DNA from: CAVPCZ01 sp963702445
GTDB taxonomy: Bacteria > Bacteroidota > Ignavibacteria > UBA10030 > UBA6906
Length of the DNA: 64,000 nt
Assembly (NCBI GenBank): GCA_963702445.1
Contig: CAVPCZ010000020.1
Span: forward strand, 127,742-191,741
Direction of reading: 5' to 3'
Shown here: positions 1 through 10,280 of the stretch, in pieces
Layout: each line of letters begins with the position of its first letter
Position numbering within the stretch: the stretch's first letter is position 1
Notes under the pieces: model-generated
Databases searched by the model: none
What the model was told of the DNA's origin: nothing
The model's input: the letters and a program-made list of their open reading frames with translations, nothing else
Made by a program: the position numbers and the translations under genes

Positions 1-874
1 TCCGGGGAATAGATAACTTCAGCCCGTATTATGATGTGGTCCTGAAAGAGGAGAATGCCCGGGCCATTCAGGCGGCAGGCGCTTCGCTGCACCGGCTTGA
101 TCTGGCCACCGATTCGCTCGCGGAAGCCGTCGCCGGCATTCATGTCGTATTCCATGCCGCCGCCCAACCGGGCCTTTCCGCGTCGTCCTTTGATACGTAC
201 GTGCACAACAACATCCATGCAACGCACAGGTTGCTGGAGGCCGTGCACGAGTCGCCTTCCCTCACCGCTTTTGTCAACATTGCCACATCATCGGTCTACG
301 GATACATTCGCCACCGAGCCGGAAACCGCGGAGGTCCGGCCGACATCATATTACGGCGTAACGAAACTCGCCGCGGAGCAACTGGTGATGGCCTCCGCCC
401 GCGACCGGGGACTGCCCGCCTGTTCCCTGCGGCTGTATTCGGTTTACGGTCCGCGTGAGCGGCCGGACAAACTGTATCCGAAATTGATCCGGGCTCTCGT
501 GGAGGATACGCCCCTGCCTCTGTACGAAGGGAGCGAGTCGCACCGTCGGAGTTACACCTACATCGACGACATCCTGGACGGCTTGATTGCCGTTCTGGAC
601 CGCTGGGACCGTTGCACCGGGGAGATCTTCAATATCGGCACGGACACGGTCATCACCACCGGTGAAGGAATCCGGCTGGTTGAGGAGATTGTCGGAAAAC
701 GTGCGGTGATCCGGCGGCTTCCACGCAGAGCGGGTGACCAGACCGCCACACAGGCGAACATCAGCAAGGCAAGGCGAGATTCTCGATTATCAGCCTGCGG
801 TGCTTCCCGCGGACGGACTGAGGAAGACCGTCCTCTGGTACCGGGAGTTTCTCCGGCGCTTTCCCGGGCAGTAG
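1..874 (+). CDS. NAD-dependent epimerase/dehydratase (5'-truncated, two frameshifts)
   Basis: Extended short-chain dehydrogenase of the UDP-glucose 4-epimerase type, acting on nucleotide sugars in the cytoplasm. The window starts inside the gene, just after the Rossmann glycine motif; the first readable residues RGIDNFSPYYD are typical of the segment that follows it. Visible family motifs are the HAAAQPG segment, SSVYG, the catalytic YGVTK (Tyr-xxx-Lys) near base 355, RLYSVYGPRERPD and a YIDDILDG C-terminal block. Frame changes near 308 and near 770 are needed to read it; the tail then ends LWYREFLRRFPGQ at a TAG at 872-874. It lies 14 bp upstream of dprA. Substrate cannot be assigned. Confidence 0.8.
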
Positions 875-888
875 GAAGGAGCGCCCCC

Positions 889-2014
889 GTGATCACCGGA
901 CATGATCTGCTGGTCCTCTCCCGCATTCCCGGAGTCGGCCCGGCACGGTTGCGGGCTCTTGTCACACATTTCGGCGACACACCCCCCATCTTCCACGCCT
1001 CCCCGCGGGAACTGATTGCCGTCGAGGGGATCGAGCGGAAGACCGCGATAACCATAGCCAACTACTTCCGTCACGGAATACCTGCGGACGCGCAGCAGTA
1101 TGCCGCCGGTCAGATTTCCCGCCTGGCAGGCTGCCGGGGGGCGCTTGATTTCGTTTTGGGACGACGACTATCCGCCGCACCTCAAGCGCATCTACGATCC
1201 GCCCCCCTTCCTGTTCGTCCGGGGATCCCTCACCGACGCCGACGCACCGTCCATTGCCGTCGTCGGCACACGCACTCCCACCCCCTACGGTACCAGGCTC
1301 GCAGAGCGCTTTGCCGCCGATCTTTGCGCTCTGGGCATTACGGTGGTGAGCGGTCTTGCCCGCGGCATTGACACCATCGCTCATGGTGCCGCCCTCAGGG
1401 CGGGAGGACGTACGCTGGCGGTCATCGGCTCCGGCATCGATGTCCTGTACCCGCCGGAAAACAGCGGGCTTGCGTCCCGCCTGACGGAGCGGGGGGCTTT
1501 GCTCTCGGAGTTCGTGATGGGCACAAAGCCGGACGCGGTGAATTTTCCGCAGCGCAACAGAATTATCAGCGGCATCACGCTGGGTACGCTGGTCGTCGAG
1601 ACGGGCACCGAGGGTGGGGCGATGATCACTGCACGGCTGGCCCTTGACCAGGGACGTGAAGTCTTCGCCGTACCCTCCCCGGTCACCGGAGCTTTGCGGA
1701 GCGGCACAAACATGTTGATTCGCGAAGGGAACGCCGTGCTCACGGAATCCGTGGAGGACATCATGGCCGAACTGGGCGCCAGCCTGCGCCGGCGCAGGCA
1801 TCGTTCTTCCGGTGCGGCCCGTGAGCAGTCCCTTCCCCCGCTCACGCTCTTCGAACAGAAAATCTTCGACGCACTCACCGAGCACCCTGTCCACATCGAT
1901 ACGATTGCCGGGTTGTCCGGCTATTCCACTTCGGAAGCGCTCGTCCATCTCCTGGCGCTGGAATTCAAGGGAGCCGTCCGGCAATTGCCCGGGAAGCTCT
2001 TCCTGCGCCTGTAG
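889..2014 (+). CDS. dprA: DNA processing protein DprA (one frameshift)
   Basis: DprA/Smf loads RecA onto incoming single-stranded DNA during natural transformation. The GTG start at 889 follows an AAGGAG site by 7 bases. The N-terminal helix-hairpin-helix region (LSRIPGVGPARLRALV) is in one frame; a one-base shift at about 1125-1131 leads into the Rossmann-like core: FWDDDYPPHLK, AVVGTRTPTPYG, VVSGLARGIDTIAHGAAL, AVIGSGIDVLYPPEN, NFPQRNRIISG and a C-terminal winged-helix (DTIAGLSGYSTSEALVHLLALE). Full family length is recovered when the frame is restored, so the shift is probably a sequencing error. Together with the ComEA-like and PilM-like genes at 21645-23117 it suggests competence machinery. 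Confidence 0.93.
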
Positions 2015-2059
2015 CCACCCTCTTTTCTTTGTCCCGGAAATTTGGTATACTTTTTGGGT

Positions 2060-2625
2060 ATGTTTCGCATCGAAAATACCCTGGTGGATGATGCCGTTGT
2101 CGCAGCCCCGTTTTGCTGCGATCTGCGGTCCTGTGCAGGAGCCTGTTGCACGCTTGAAGGCGGGCGGGGAGCACCTCTGGAAGACGGGGAAGTTGCGCGC
2201 ATCGCCGAGCACTATCCGTTGATCAAAGAGTACCTCGACCCGCGGAATGTCGCAGCAATAGACCGGGAAGGCCTCGTGGAGGGGTTTCCGGGGAGCTATG
2301 CGACGACCTGCATCGATCGCCGCGAATGCGTGTTCGTCTATATCGACGGGGAATCGCCAGGTGCGGTTTCGAACGGGCATTTCTTGAAGGCAGGAGCACC
2401 TGGCGCAAGCCGATCTCGTGCCATCTTTTTCCCGTGCGTGTCGGCAGCGCGGGAGAGGCGTTCGTCCGCTACGAACAAATCCCGGAATGCCGGCCCGGCA
2501 GAGAACGCGGAGAACGGGAGCGGGTGCCGCTTCACCAATTCCTCCGCGATGCATTGATACGGAAATTCGGTCACCAATGGTACGGAAAGCTGCTCGAACG
2601 CGGCGCCGGAACAGAGCGATCCTGA
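2060..2625 (+). CDS. DUF3109 family cysteine-cluster protein (one frameshift)
   Basis: Small cytoplasmic protein of the DUF3109 family, common in Bacteroidota and relatives and of unknown function. The N-terminus MFRIENTLVDDAV is followed by the cysteine cluster CCDLRSCAGACC, which probably binds zinc or iron-sulfur as in the related YkgJ proteins. Further conserved cysteines occur at RRECVFVYID, ARCGFERAF, ISCHLFPVRV and PECRPG. A one-base frame change near 2352, in the region between YIDGE and the IARCGFE block, is needed; the second half ends GHQWYGKLLERG. The TGA lies 7 bases before the rpoN ATG, so both genes are probably cotranscribed. Confidence 0.85.
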
Positions 2626-2632
2626 CAATGTC

Positions 2633-4093
2633 ATGCTGAACATCTCGCTCCAACATAGGATGATGATGAAGCTGTCGCCTCAACAGGTGCAATACCTGAA
2701 GATGCTGCAGCTCCCTACGCTTGCGCTCGAGCAGAAGATCAAAGCCGAGCTGGAGATGAACCCCCTCCTTGAAGAGGGGTACGAAGAAGAGATGGAGGCG
2801 GTCGCGAGGAACAGGCGAAAGAGGAGGCAACCCCCGAAGAGCCGGCTCCGGAGAAGGTGGAAGAGACCCACGAGGCGGCGGAAGAGGAGAAATACACGAT
2901 CGAAGACTACATGAATGACGACAGCTCCGGGTACAAGGCCCGGGAGGTCTTCGACGGTGAGGAAAAAGACGACTACCCGGTTCCCGACAGCGTTCCCCTG
3001 TATCACCGCCTGCTGGAGCAGTTCAGCCTCCTCGATCTCGACGATGAGGAAATCCTGCTCGGCCAGGAGATCATCGGCAACGTGGATGAGGACGGCTACC
3101 TGCGTCGCGACATTCCGACGATCGTCCAGGACCTGAATCTGACACTGGGCACGGCGATCCAGGTGGACAAGGCCGAAACCGTGCTGAAGAAGATCCAGAT
3201 GCTGGATCCGGTGGGCATTGCCAGCCGTTCGCTCCAGGAATGCCTGGTTGTCCAGCTGGAAGTGACCGATCTGGATCCGGCGCTCAAGGCCCTGGCCCGG
3301 CGTTTGCTGACGGAATTCTACGACGACTTCACGATGCGGCATTTCGAGGAGCTGTCCCGGAAGCTCGGCATCTCCCTGGACGATCTCAAGCGGGTGATCG
3401 AGGTCATCCAGCATCTCAATCCCAAGCCGGGCGAGGGAGAGTTCACCCAGCACGAGAACTATGTCGTTCCCGGATTTTATCGTCACCAAGACCGAGGACG
3501 ACTTCATCATCAGCCTGAACGACCGGAACATCCCCCCGCTGCGCATCAACCGGGCATACAAAGAACTGATGTCCAAGCGCAAGAAGAACGGCGTTTCCAC
3601 CGAAGCCAAGGATTTCATCCGGCAGCGGTTCGAAGCGGCAAAGTGGTTCATCAGCTCCATCCACCAGCGCCGCGAGACGATGCTCAGGGTGATGCGGACC
3701 ATCGTGGACAAGCAGCGGGAGTTCTTCGAGACAGGAGAAGGGCTTCACCCGATGATCTACAAGGACATCGCCGAAGTGATCGAAATGGACATCTCCACCA
3801 TCAGCCGCGTGGTGAACAGCAAGTATGTCCAGACGGACTACGGCGTGTTTTCGCTCCGCCATTTCTTCAGCGATTCCATCAGCACGACCGACGGGGACGA
3901 AGTATCCAACAAGGAGGTCAAGCGCAAGCTGAAGACCCTGATCGATGCCGAGGATCCCCTGAAACCCCTGAGCGACCACAAGCTTGGCGAACTGCTGAAC
4001 GCACAGGGGTTGAACATCGCCCGGCGTACCGTCGCCAAATACCGCGAGGCAATGCTGATCCCCGTCGCCCGCCTGCGCCGCAAACTCACCTGA
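2633..4093 (+). CDS. rpoN: RNA polymerase sigma-54 factor RpoN (two frameshifts)
   Basis: Alternative sigma factor that recognises -24/-12 promoters and needs an AAA+ activator to open them. Region I is visible as LSPQQVQYLKMLQLPTLALE and EMNPLLEEG, followed by an acidic linker (one frame change near 2805), the core-binding part (LLEQFSLLDLDDEE, EDGYLRRD, LDPVGIASRSLQECL), a second frame change near 3465, then the DNA-binding part with DISTISRVVNSKYVQT and the diagnostic RpoN box ARRTVAKYRE near the C-terminus. The frame-restored length of about 485 residues fits the family. Its presence is matched by the NtrC-type activator at 36122-37468 and by the sigma-54 promoter at 40008-40023. Confidence 0.96.
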
Positions 4094-4119
4094 CCCCCCC
4101 ACAACAAGGAGCGGTGTCC

Positions 4120-4655
4120 ATGGACGGCCGTTTCCATTCCACAACAGTACTCGGGCTCACCCGCGAAGGGCGCACGGTCATCGGCGCGGACGGTCAGGTG
4201 ACCGTCGGACAGACCATCATGAAGCATAATGCGCGCAAAGTGCGCCGGCTGCAGGACGGCAAGGTGCTTGCAGGATTTGCGGGGGCGGCAGCCGACGCCT
4301 TCACCCTGTTCGCCAAGTTCGAAGACTACCTCGAGAAGGACCGCGGAAATCTGGAGCGGGCGGCGGTGGAACTGGCCAAGGAGTGGCGCACGGACAAGTA
4401 TCTGCGCCAGCTCGAGGCATTGCTGGCGGTGCTCAACGGGACGACGGCACTGGTCATTTCGGGAACCGGGGAAATCATTGAGCCGGATGACGGTATCGTC
4501 GCCATCGGTTCCGGCGGACCTACGCCCTGGCAGCGGCCCGCATGCTCGTCAAACATACCACACTCCCCGCCCGCACGATCGTGGAAGAATCACTCCGGGC
4601 CGCCGCGGGCATCTGCATCTACACCAACGAGAATATTGTCGTCGAGGAACTGTAA
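4120..4655 (+). CDS. hslV: ATP-dependent protease HslV peptidase subunit (one frameshift)
   Basis: Threonine peptidase of the HslUV complex, the bacterial proteasome-like protease. ATG at 4120 follows AAGGAG. The nucleophile is expected to be Thr8 in FHSTTVLGL, so a seven-residue propeptide MDGRFHS would be removed; many HslV proteins have only Met. Other family motifs are GADGQVTVG, KVRRLQDGKVLAGFAG, DAFTLFAKFE, ELAKEWRTD and IAIGSGGPYA. One base is extra at about 4520 (GGACCTACG should read on as Gly-Pro-Tyr-Ala); the C-terminus then reads ICIYTNENIVVEEL. It lies 67 bp upstream of hslU. Confidence 0.95.
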
Positions 4656-4722
4656 GACCCGGCCCCGCGGTGACGACGACGAGTCCTTTCCACGAATCAG
4701 GCAGGACGAACGTGTGGACCCC

Positions 4723-6106
4723 ATGACCAACAGCGCGACAAAGCCCGTGTCCCGGGATCTGACTCCCCGGGAAATCGTCACGGGAACTGGACAAATACAT
4801 CATCGGCCAGGACAACGCCAAGCGGTCCGTCGCGATCGCCCTGCGCAACCGGTGGCGCCGTCTGCAGGTGCCGCCCGGTCTCCGCGAAGAAATCATGCCG
4901 AACAACATCATCCTGATCGGCCCGACGGGTGTCGGGAAGACCGAGATTGCCCGGCGGCTTGCCCGCCTTGCCAATGCCCCCTTCATCAAGGTCGAGGCTT
5001 CGAAATTCACCGAGGTCGGCTACGTCGGGCGTGATGTCGAATCGATCATCCGCGACCTGACCGAATACGCCGTCACCATGGTGAAGGCCGAACGGCGGGC
5101 GGAGGTGAACGAGAGCGCGCGGGCGATGAGCGAGGAACGGATTCTTGATCTCCTCGTTCCGCCGCCGCGCAAACGCGCCGGTGGTGCCGCGGAAGAAGCA
5201 CCGGCCGCGGAGGAAGACACCAACGCCACACGGGAGAAGTTCCGGCAGCGGCTGCGCGACGGCCAGCTGGAGCACAGGATGATCGAGCTGGATGTGCCCG
5301 CGGCCGACACGCCGCTGATGCAGGTGATCGGCCCCATGAACCTGGACGAGATGGGCATCAACCTGCAGGACGTCTTCGGCAACCTCCTCCCCAAGAAAAC
5401 AAAACGGCGGAAAGTCACGGTTGCCGACGCGCGCGTGATCCTGACGAATGAAGAGGCCCAGAAACTCATCGATCAGGACGCAGCGGTGAAGGAGGCTCTG
5501 CAGCGCGTCGAGAATTCCGGTATCGTGTTCCTTGACGAAATCGACAAAATCGCGGGGAGCAGGAGTCAGGCGGGCGGACCCGATGTCTCGCGCGAAGGTG
5601 TGCAGCGCGATCTGCTCCCGATCGTCGAGGGTTCGAACGTCATGACCAAGTATGGCATGGTGAAGACCGATCACGTCCTGTTCATCGCCTCGGGAGCCTT
5701 TCACGTCGCCAAGCCTTCCGACCTCATTCCCGAATTGCAGGGCCGGTTCCCCATCCGTGTGGAACTCAGCAGCCTCTCCGAGGAGGATTTCATCAAGATC
5801 CTCACCCTGCCGCAGAACGCCCTGCTGAAGCAGTACGCGGCATTGCTGGAAACCGAAGGTGTGCATCTGGAATTCCGCGAGGACGGCATCCAGGAAATCG
5901 CCAGGATCGCCAGCGAAGTTAACGATCAGGTGGAGAACATCGGCGCGCGGCGGCTGCACACCATTCTCACGACGCTCCTTGAGGATACGCTGTACCTGGC
6001 CCCGGACGAAGTTCCCGCCGGCACGGTGGTCATCGATCGTGACCGCGTGCAATCCCGCCTGGCGGGCATTGTCAGGAACCGCGATCTGTCGAAGTACATC
6101 CTGTAA
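4723..6106 (+). CDS. hslU: ATP-dependent protease HslU ATPase subunit (one frameshift)
   Basis: AAA+ unfoldase that feeds substrates into HslV. The start MTNSATKPVSRDLTPREIV is followed by a frame change near 4780, after which the conserved ELDKYIIGQDNAKRSVAIA, NRWRR, Walker A GPTGVGKTE, FTEVGYVGRDVES, an intermediate I-domain with a proline/alanine-rich loop (about 5160-5260), Walker B GIVFLDEIDKI, DVSREGVQRDLLPIVEG, sensor FIASGAFH, and ending NRDLSKYIL, all match HslU. Length about 460 residues is normal. A strong inverted repeat at 6114-6141 follows the stop codon. Confidence 0.96.
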
Positions 6107-6113
6107 AACAGAC

Positions 6114-6141
6114 ATGGGGATGGCCCACCCGCCATCCCCAT
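6114..6141. terminator. Bidirectional terminator between convergent genes
   Basis: A perfect 11-bp stem (ATGGGGATGGC / GCCATCCCCAT) with a six-base loop lies between hslU (ends 6106) and the convergent barrel gene (ends 6168). On the minus strand the stem is followed, after GTCTG, by TTTT; the plus side has no T-run. Placement between converging stop codons supports a terminator. Confidence 0.7.
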
Positions 6142-6167
6142 TCCCCCGTACGACGGTCCCCCGACCA

Positions 6168-7573
6168 CTACAGGCGAATACGCATACCCATGGCCACCGA
6201 CCCGTGCGCCAGCGCTTCCTCCTTCAGGAGAAAGTTCAGATGTTCCGACGCGACATCCAGGTCAAAGACACCGAAATGAAGTCCGAAGCCGAGCGCAAAC
6301 GTGAAATCATCCGTGCCCCCGACGGAGATGCCCGTGCGCAGCGGAAGGAATTTCCAGGGCCGGAACTCCAGTCCGGTGGAGAACCTTCCCAGCCGTGCGG
6401 CCCCGGCGGCTTCCACCAGGCCCTGATTATAGTCGCACGCCAGGGTCCACTCGCCCCAGAAGATGGACTTCAACGCCGGCACGCGGTGCAGTTCCAGGGC
6501 GACGCCGACCCGGAACGTCGTGGGAAGTTCCGACGAGAAATTCGTCGCCGGGACGTGTCTCGCCATGCACCGCATTTTCGATGGAATCGCGTTGAGCTTC
6601 GTCGAGCGGATTATCCATCCGGATTGACGCCACGGCAGAGAGCTCCTCCACACCACGGGTCCATTCCACCGACCCGATGTCCGTCAGGGCGAGGCCCACC
6701 TTCATGTAGTCGGTGATATCCGAGGCCACACCGAGGTCGAACCCGAAACCGGTCCCCGCCGGTGCCGGAAACAGGTCAAATCCCGTGTTGTCGGTCCCGC
6801 GGAACGATTCCATCCCGGCCAGCCGGCCCAGCACATCAATCCGTCCGTTCAGAATACCGTCCGTGCCCGTCTCCAGACGCGTGTCGAACCTGTCAAGGCC
6901 GAAGTAGCCCAACCCGTGAACCAGTTTCACGGCGGCGCCCGCAGAAAGCGATTTCAGGAAGAACGGACACGGGAGTTGCTTGCCGAAAGAAAGCGCGTAC
7001 TCGCGCATCCATGACGCATACGCCGACGTGGAGCTGAAGTCATAGACCGATCCCGGCGTATTGCCATACAGCAGAAAGGCCGCGTAGTCGCGCGGGACCA
7101 TCCCGTTGATCATGACGTACTCCGTGGCCGTCACGGCCACCGTGCCGAAATCCCCGATCCTGCACCGACAGCCCGAGCGGGCGCACTTCGAGATGCGAGG
7201 CAATGCGTCCCAGGCCGTCCGGGAAGGAGCGGAGAATATTCTGCTTGTCCGCGTTGTTCAAATAGCGTCCGACCCGGCCACTGTCGGTTTCGACTCCCGT
7301 GAAGTAGTCTTTGTACATTCCGTAGTTCAGGAAATCACTCCCGACATGAACCCCGAAGCGGATCAGGCTGAACGTCACGACGGCTTCGTCCGGCGCTGCG
7401 AGGTTGGCCGGGTTGATGCCGACGGCATCCAGTCCGCGTGAGGAAGCGACAAACGTCCGCGCCATCCCCATTCCCTGGATGTTGGTCCGTTCCCCGCCGG
7501 CACGGAGCGATAACGGGAACGCGCACGACAACAGCACTGCTCCGGCCAGCACGCACACCAGGCGGTTCCTCAT
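6168..7573 (-). CDS. Outer-membrane beta-barrel protein, PorV/DUF5723-like (two frameshifts)
   Basis: Reads from ATG at 7573 with a signal peptide (MRNRLVCVLAGAVLLSCAF...LRAGG). The following GMGMARTFVASSRGLDAVG and GINPANLA segments are typical of PorV/DUF5723-type barrels of Bacteroidota and Chlorobi relatives. Frame changes at about 7165 and 6540 are needed. The rest is alternating glycine/aromatic beta-strand sequence (GAAVKLVHGLGYFGLDRF, GFDLGVASDITDYMKVGLAL), ending GSVAMGMRIRL. Its start codon overlaps the stop of the upstream lipoprotein gene (ATGA at 7570-7573), so the two are translationally coupled. Function is unknown; a type IX secretion or envelope role is possible but not shown. 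Confidence 0.65.
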
Positions 7574-9598
7574 GGCTTCACCCTGTAGGAGAGTTGGGTC
7601 CATACACGTACGCGCACCCGGTCCGTGGTGTTGAAATTGACCGCGTCGGTCCCCGGGGTATTCACCGCCACACCCACCTGAACAAAATCGGCGGCATTCA
7701 ACGATCGCAGTTCGGCGTTCTGCAATTCCACGATGCGGCTGGAGCGCGCGGATGCCTGCACATCCCCGCCGGCAATACTGCCGGCGGCGATCGCTATCGA
7801 ATCGCCTTCCGATTGAGGAATGACCAGCAGGGGTCTGCGGCTGCGGTCCAGCAGAACCATCTTGATCTTCACCGCCAGGGGAAGGCCGTTGTCGATCTCC
7901 ACAAACATGCGCCCCGAATTGAAGTCGTTGAGTTCGCTCGGGATCGATCCTGCTGTCCGCGGTGCCGTCACCCGTGGTATCCCCCATCACGAGGGTATCG
8001 GCGAACACGCCATCCGCGATCCGCATGCTCAGGGGAACCGAAAGATTCATGTTTCCCGCGAATGAACAGTTGCGTCCGATTGCCGCCGGCGCGGTGGTGT
8101 CAAAGTCCGGATTCAGCCAGACATGACCCACCACACGCAGGGAATCAGGGAGATTGCTGGAAATCCGGGAAAGGAATCCTCCGACGTCACCCGGTGCGAA
8201 GGCGATTGTGCCCAGCCCGTTCGTCCCCTTCGTGACCGGTACCTGAAGCGTCACGGTTCTCCCGGCACCGTCTTTGGCTTCAAACCGCAGATCCAGTTCC
8301 AGCGGCGCGGTGATGGACGTCTGCGGCGTAAAGACCATGCTGGCGCCCGGGAAGTCGATCTGCCCCTTGAACTTCTTCGAGATGTCCCCGAGCTTCAATG
8401 CAATTTGCTCGTCGACGGCGATCATGGTGGGCTGCAGCACGGCGATGGCGCTGTCGGCGATCACGGAACCGCTTGTGGCATCCACACGCACAAAATCCGT
8501 CGATCGCAGTGTCACCGCGCCGCCATCCCCGGCCCCGTACAGATCCGCAACGCATTCCGCGACCAGAGACCGGAGAAATCCCCCGTCCAGGGAGCGCAAA
8601 CGTGTCCGGCCCAGATCAATGTTCAGGACGGCCGAATCGCGCGGCGCGATGTTGACGGTCTGCTCGAACGTCTGCCCGGAGGACCGGAGCAATTCCGGCA
8701 GCCGCAGCCGGAGCGACATGCGGAGGTCAATACTGCTCACGATGCGGAGACTCAGCGTCCCCCGGTTCAGCCACACTTCACGGATCAGTGTCTGGGTATT
8801 CACGGGGATCGACCGGATCGCCTCAAAATGCTGCGGGGAAATCTGGGTTGTCGTTGCCGTGAGGGCAACGAGCTCCGAAGAGCTTATCGTGGCAAGCAGC
8901 ATCGTATCGGGAATCGTCACCGGCGAGGCCCCGCTTCCCCGGCTCGAGACGCGCATTGCCTCCAGCCGCACTCGCTGGAGGATGGTTATTCCGGCAAGAT
9001 CCGCCTGCGCCGCGCGTACACCGTGTGCCGGAATCTCGGTTCCGCCGAAATCAAAAGTGGCAATCGCCCCTCCGGCCTGGTTCACGAGCTGGATCGGCGT
9101 TTCGATCCTGAGCGGGACGTCCATCCGGTTTATCAGCCTCAGGTGCACGGTGCCGCTCTGCATGACGGCACTCTGCACATTCGGAAGGTCACCACTCACC
9201 GCGGGGATATTCGTCGGCGGAAGTGCTGGGATGGGTATCGTCATTCCGGGCGTGAACCCCGGAATCTGTATGTTCAGATCAATCGGGGCCATACTGACGG
9301 AGAACGGGCCGAGATCAGCACCGAAGGAAGCCGCAAGGGGGTCCAGGGAGATGCGATCGCCGACATATGTCGGGTCCGCTGTCACGGAGGTTTTCAGCAT
9401 CAGCCGCGTCCCCCCGGGGGCGACCTGCAGGATGCTGGTGTCTCTCAGCACGATTTCTTCAAGCGTATACGTGCGGGTGGCGATGGATGCGGAGAGGTCC
9501 ACGTCCCACTGTGGCAGTACGGGTTCCATAGGTTTGTTGAAACAGTGCAATGCGCCGAACGAAAGGCCGAGCGATAAGGCGCGTATCAGACATACCAT
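7570..9598 (-). CDS. Large beta-rich envelope protein, probable lipoprotein (one frameshift)
   Basis: About 675 residues, not recognised. The N-terminus MVCLIRALSLGLSFGALHC looks like an export signal ending in a cysteine, though ALHC is not a perfect lipobox. The remainder is rich in Thr, Ser, Val and Ile with repeated patterns such as RLINRMDVPLRIETPIQL, IEVDNGLPLAVKI-type strands and PIPALPPTNIPAVSG, suggesting several beta-sandwich (LEA/Ig-like) domains. A frame change lies near 7960; the C-terminus is TDRVRVRVWTQLSYRVKP. It is coupled by a 4-bp overlap to the barrel gene 6168-7573, which suggests the two products work together at the outer membrane. Confidence 0.6.
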
Positions 9599-9889
9599 GC
9601 GTGCTTTGTCTGTCCATTCTCCGCCCCACGTGTGGCTGAAGTCTCCAGTGTTTGTTCACTGGGGACTGTTGGTACAAAGCCGGTGCCAGCGGCATGGGCA
9701 TGGTGACCGGGCCCACGCTGTGCGCCAGCAGCTTGCCGCATAAGGAGTTAAGGGCCGGGAGGGGGGAAGACGGAAAACAGGCGGGGACCTGGCGGGAGCG
9801 GTTATTGTGTCGATTCTACAAAAAGACGGAGGGCAAAAGCGCCCTCCGTCCGGCTGAACCTCGAGGTACGGTGTGCAACACAGAACGCC
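9599..9889. other. Intergenic region with palindrome
   Basis: About 290 bp without a convincing gene; open frames on both strands lack family features. It should hold the promoter of the minus-strand pair 9598-6168. A 10-bp imperfect inverted repeat (GTCTCCAGTG / CACTGGGGAC, one G-T pair, loop TTTGTT) lies at 9641-9666, and a terminator at 9820-9850. Confidence 0.4.
9820..9850 (-). terminator. Rho-independent terminator after DUF3467 gene
   Basis: On the minus strand a 10-bp perfect stem (GACGGAGGGC / GCCCTCCGTC) with a six-base loop is followed directly by TTTTT. It lies 40 bp downstream of the stop of the DUF3467 gene. Confidence 0.8.
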
Positions 9890-10216
9890 TTAGTGTACCT
9901 TCTCGTCGGGCATCATCTGCTGGAATCCGAGCACCGAACCGCCGTCACCGTGGATCTTGATTTCGCCGAACTTCATTTCATACTTGGCGATGTTGTCTTC
10001 CAGGGCACGAAGAAGCAGTTTCGCGTGCTGGACGGTCATGATGACCCGGGCGTGGACCCTGGCTTTTGGTACGCCGGGAAGCACACGGGTAAAATCTATG
10101 ACAAATTCGGCAGGTGAATGGGTGATGATCGCGAGGTTGGAATAGACGCCTTCGGCCTCTTTCTCCCCGAGTTCGATATTGATCTGCTGTTGCCCGGGAT
10201 TGCCCTGGTCGCTCAT
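9890..10216 (-). CDS. DUF3467 family protein
   Basis: A 108-residue protein from ATG at 10216 with a good AAAGGAGATG ribosome site. It shows the DUF3467 pattern: INIELGEKEAEGVYSNLAII near the N-terminus, HSPAEFVIDFTRVLPG, ARVHARVIMTVQHAKLLLRAL and DNIAKYEMKFGEI. The family is widespread in bacteria and archaea and has no known function. It has its own terminator downstream (9820-9850) and is separated from the TPR gene by another (10232-10262), so it may be transcribed from the short gap between them or by read-through. Confidence 0.88.
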   Translation of the reverse strand: MSDQGNPGQQQINIELGEKEAEGVYSNLAIITHSPAEFVIDFTRVLPGVPKARVHARVIMTVQHAKLLLRALEDNIAKYEMKFGEIKIHGDGGSVLGFQQMMPDEKVH

Positions 10217-10231
10217 GGTGCATCTCCTTTC

Positions 10232-10262
10232 AAAAAAAAAGCCCCGCCCCGAAGGGCAGGGC
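10232..10262 (-). terminator. Rho-independent terminator after TPR lipoprotein gene
   Basis: On the minus strand a 9-bp stem GCCCTGCCC / GGGCGGGGC (one T-G pair) with a TTCG tetraloop is followed by nine T residues. It lies 18 bp after the stop codon at 10281 and ends the long minus-strand operon. Confidence 0.92.
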
Positions 10263-10280
10263 ATTGGTTACCGCATGGGG

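Noticed and set aside
962..2830. 622-codon open frame on the minus strand
   Set aside because: Antiparallel shadow of dprA and DUF3109, low-complexity His/Arg/Gly-rich sequence, no family motifs; produced by GC-rich codon bias.
8123..9743. Two long plus-strand open frames
   Set aside because: Shadows of the large minus-strand lipoprotein gene.
9652..9960. 102-codon plus-strand open frame
   Set aside because: Spans a terminator and the end of the DUF3467 gene on the other strand; no motifs.
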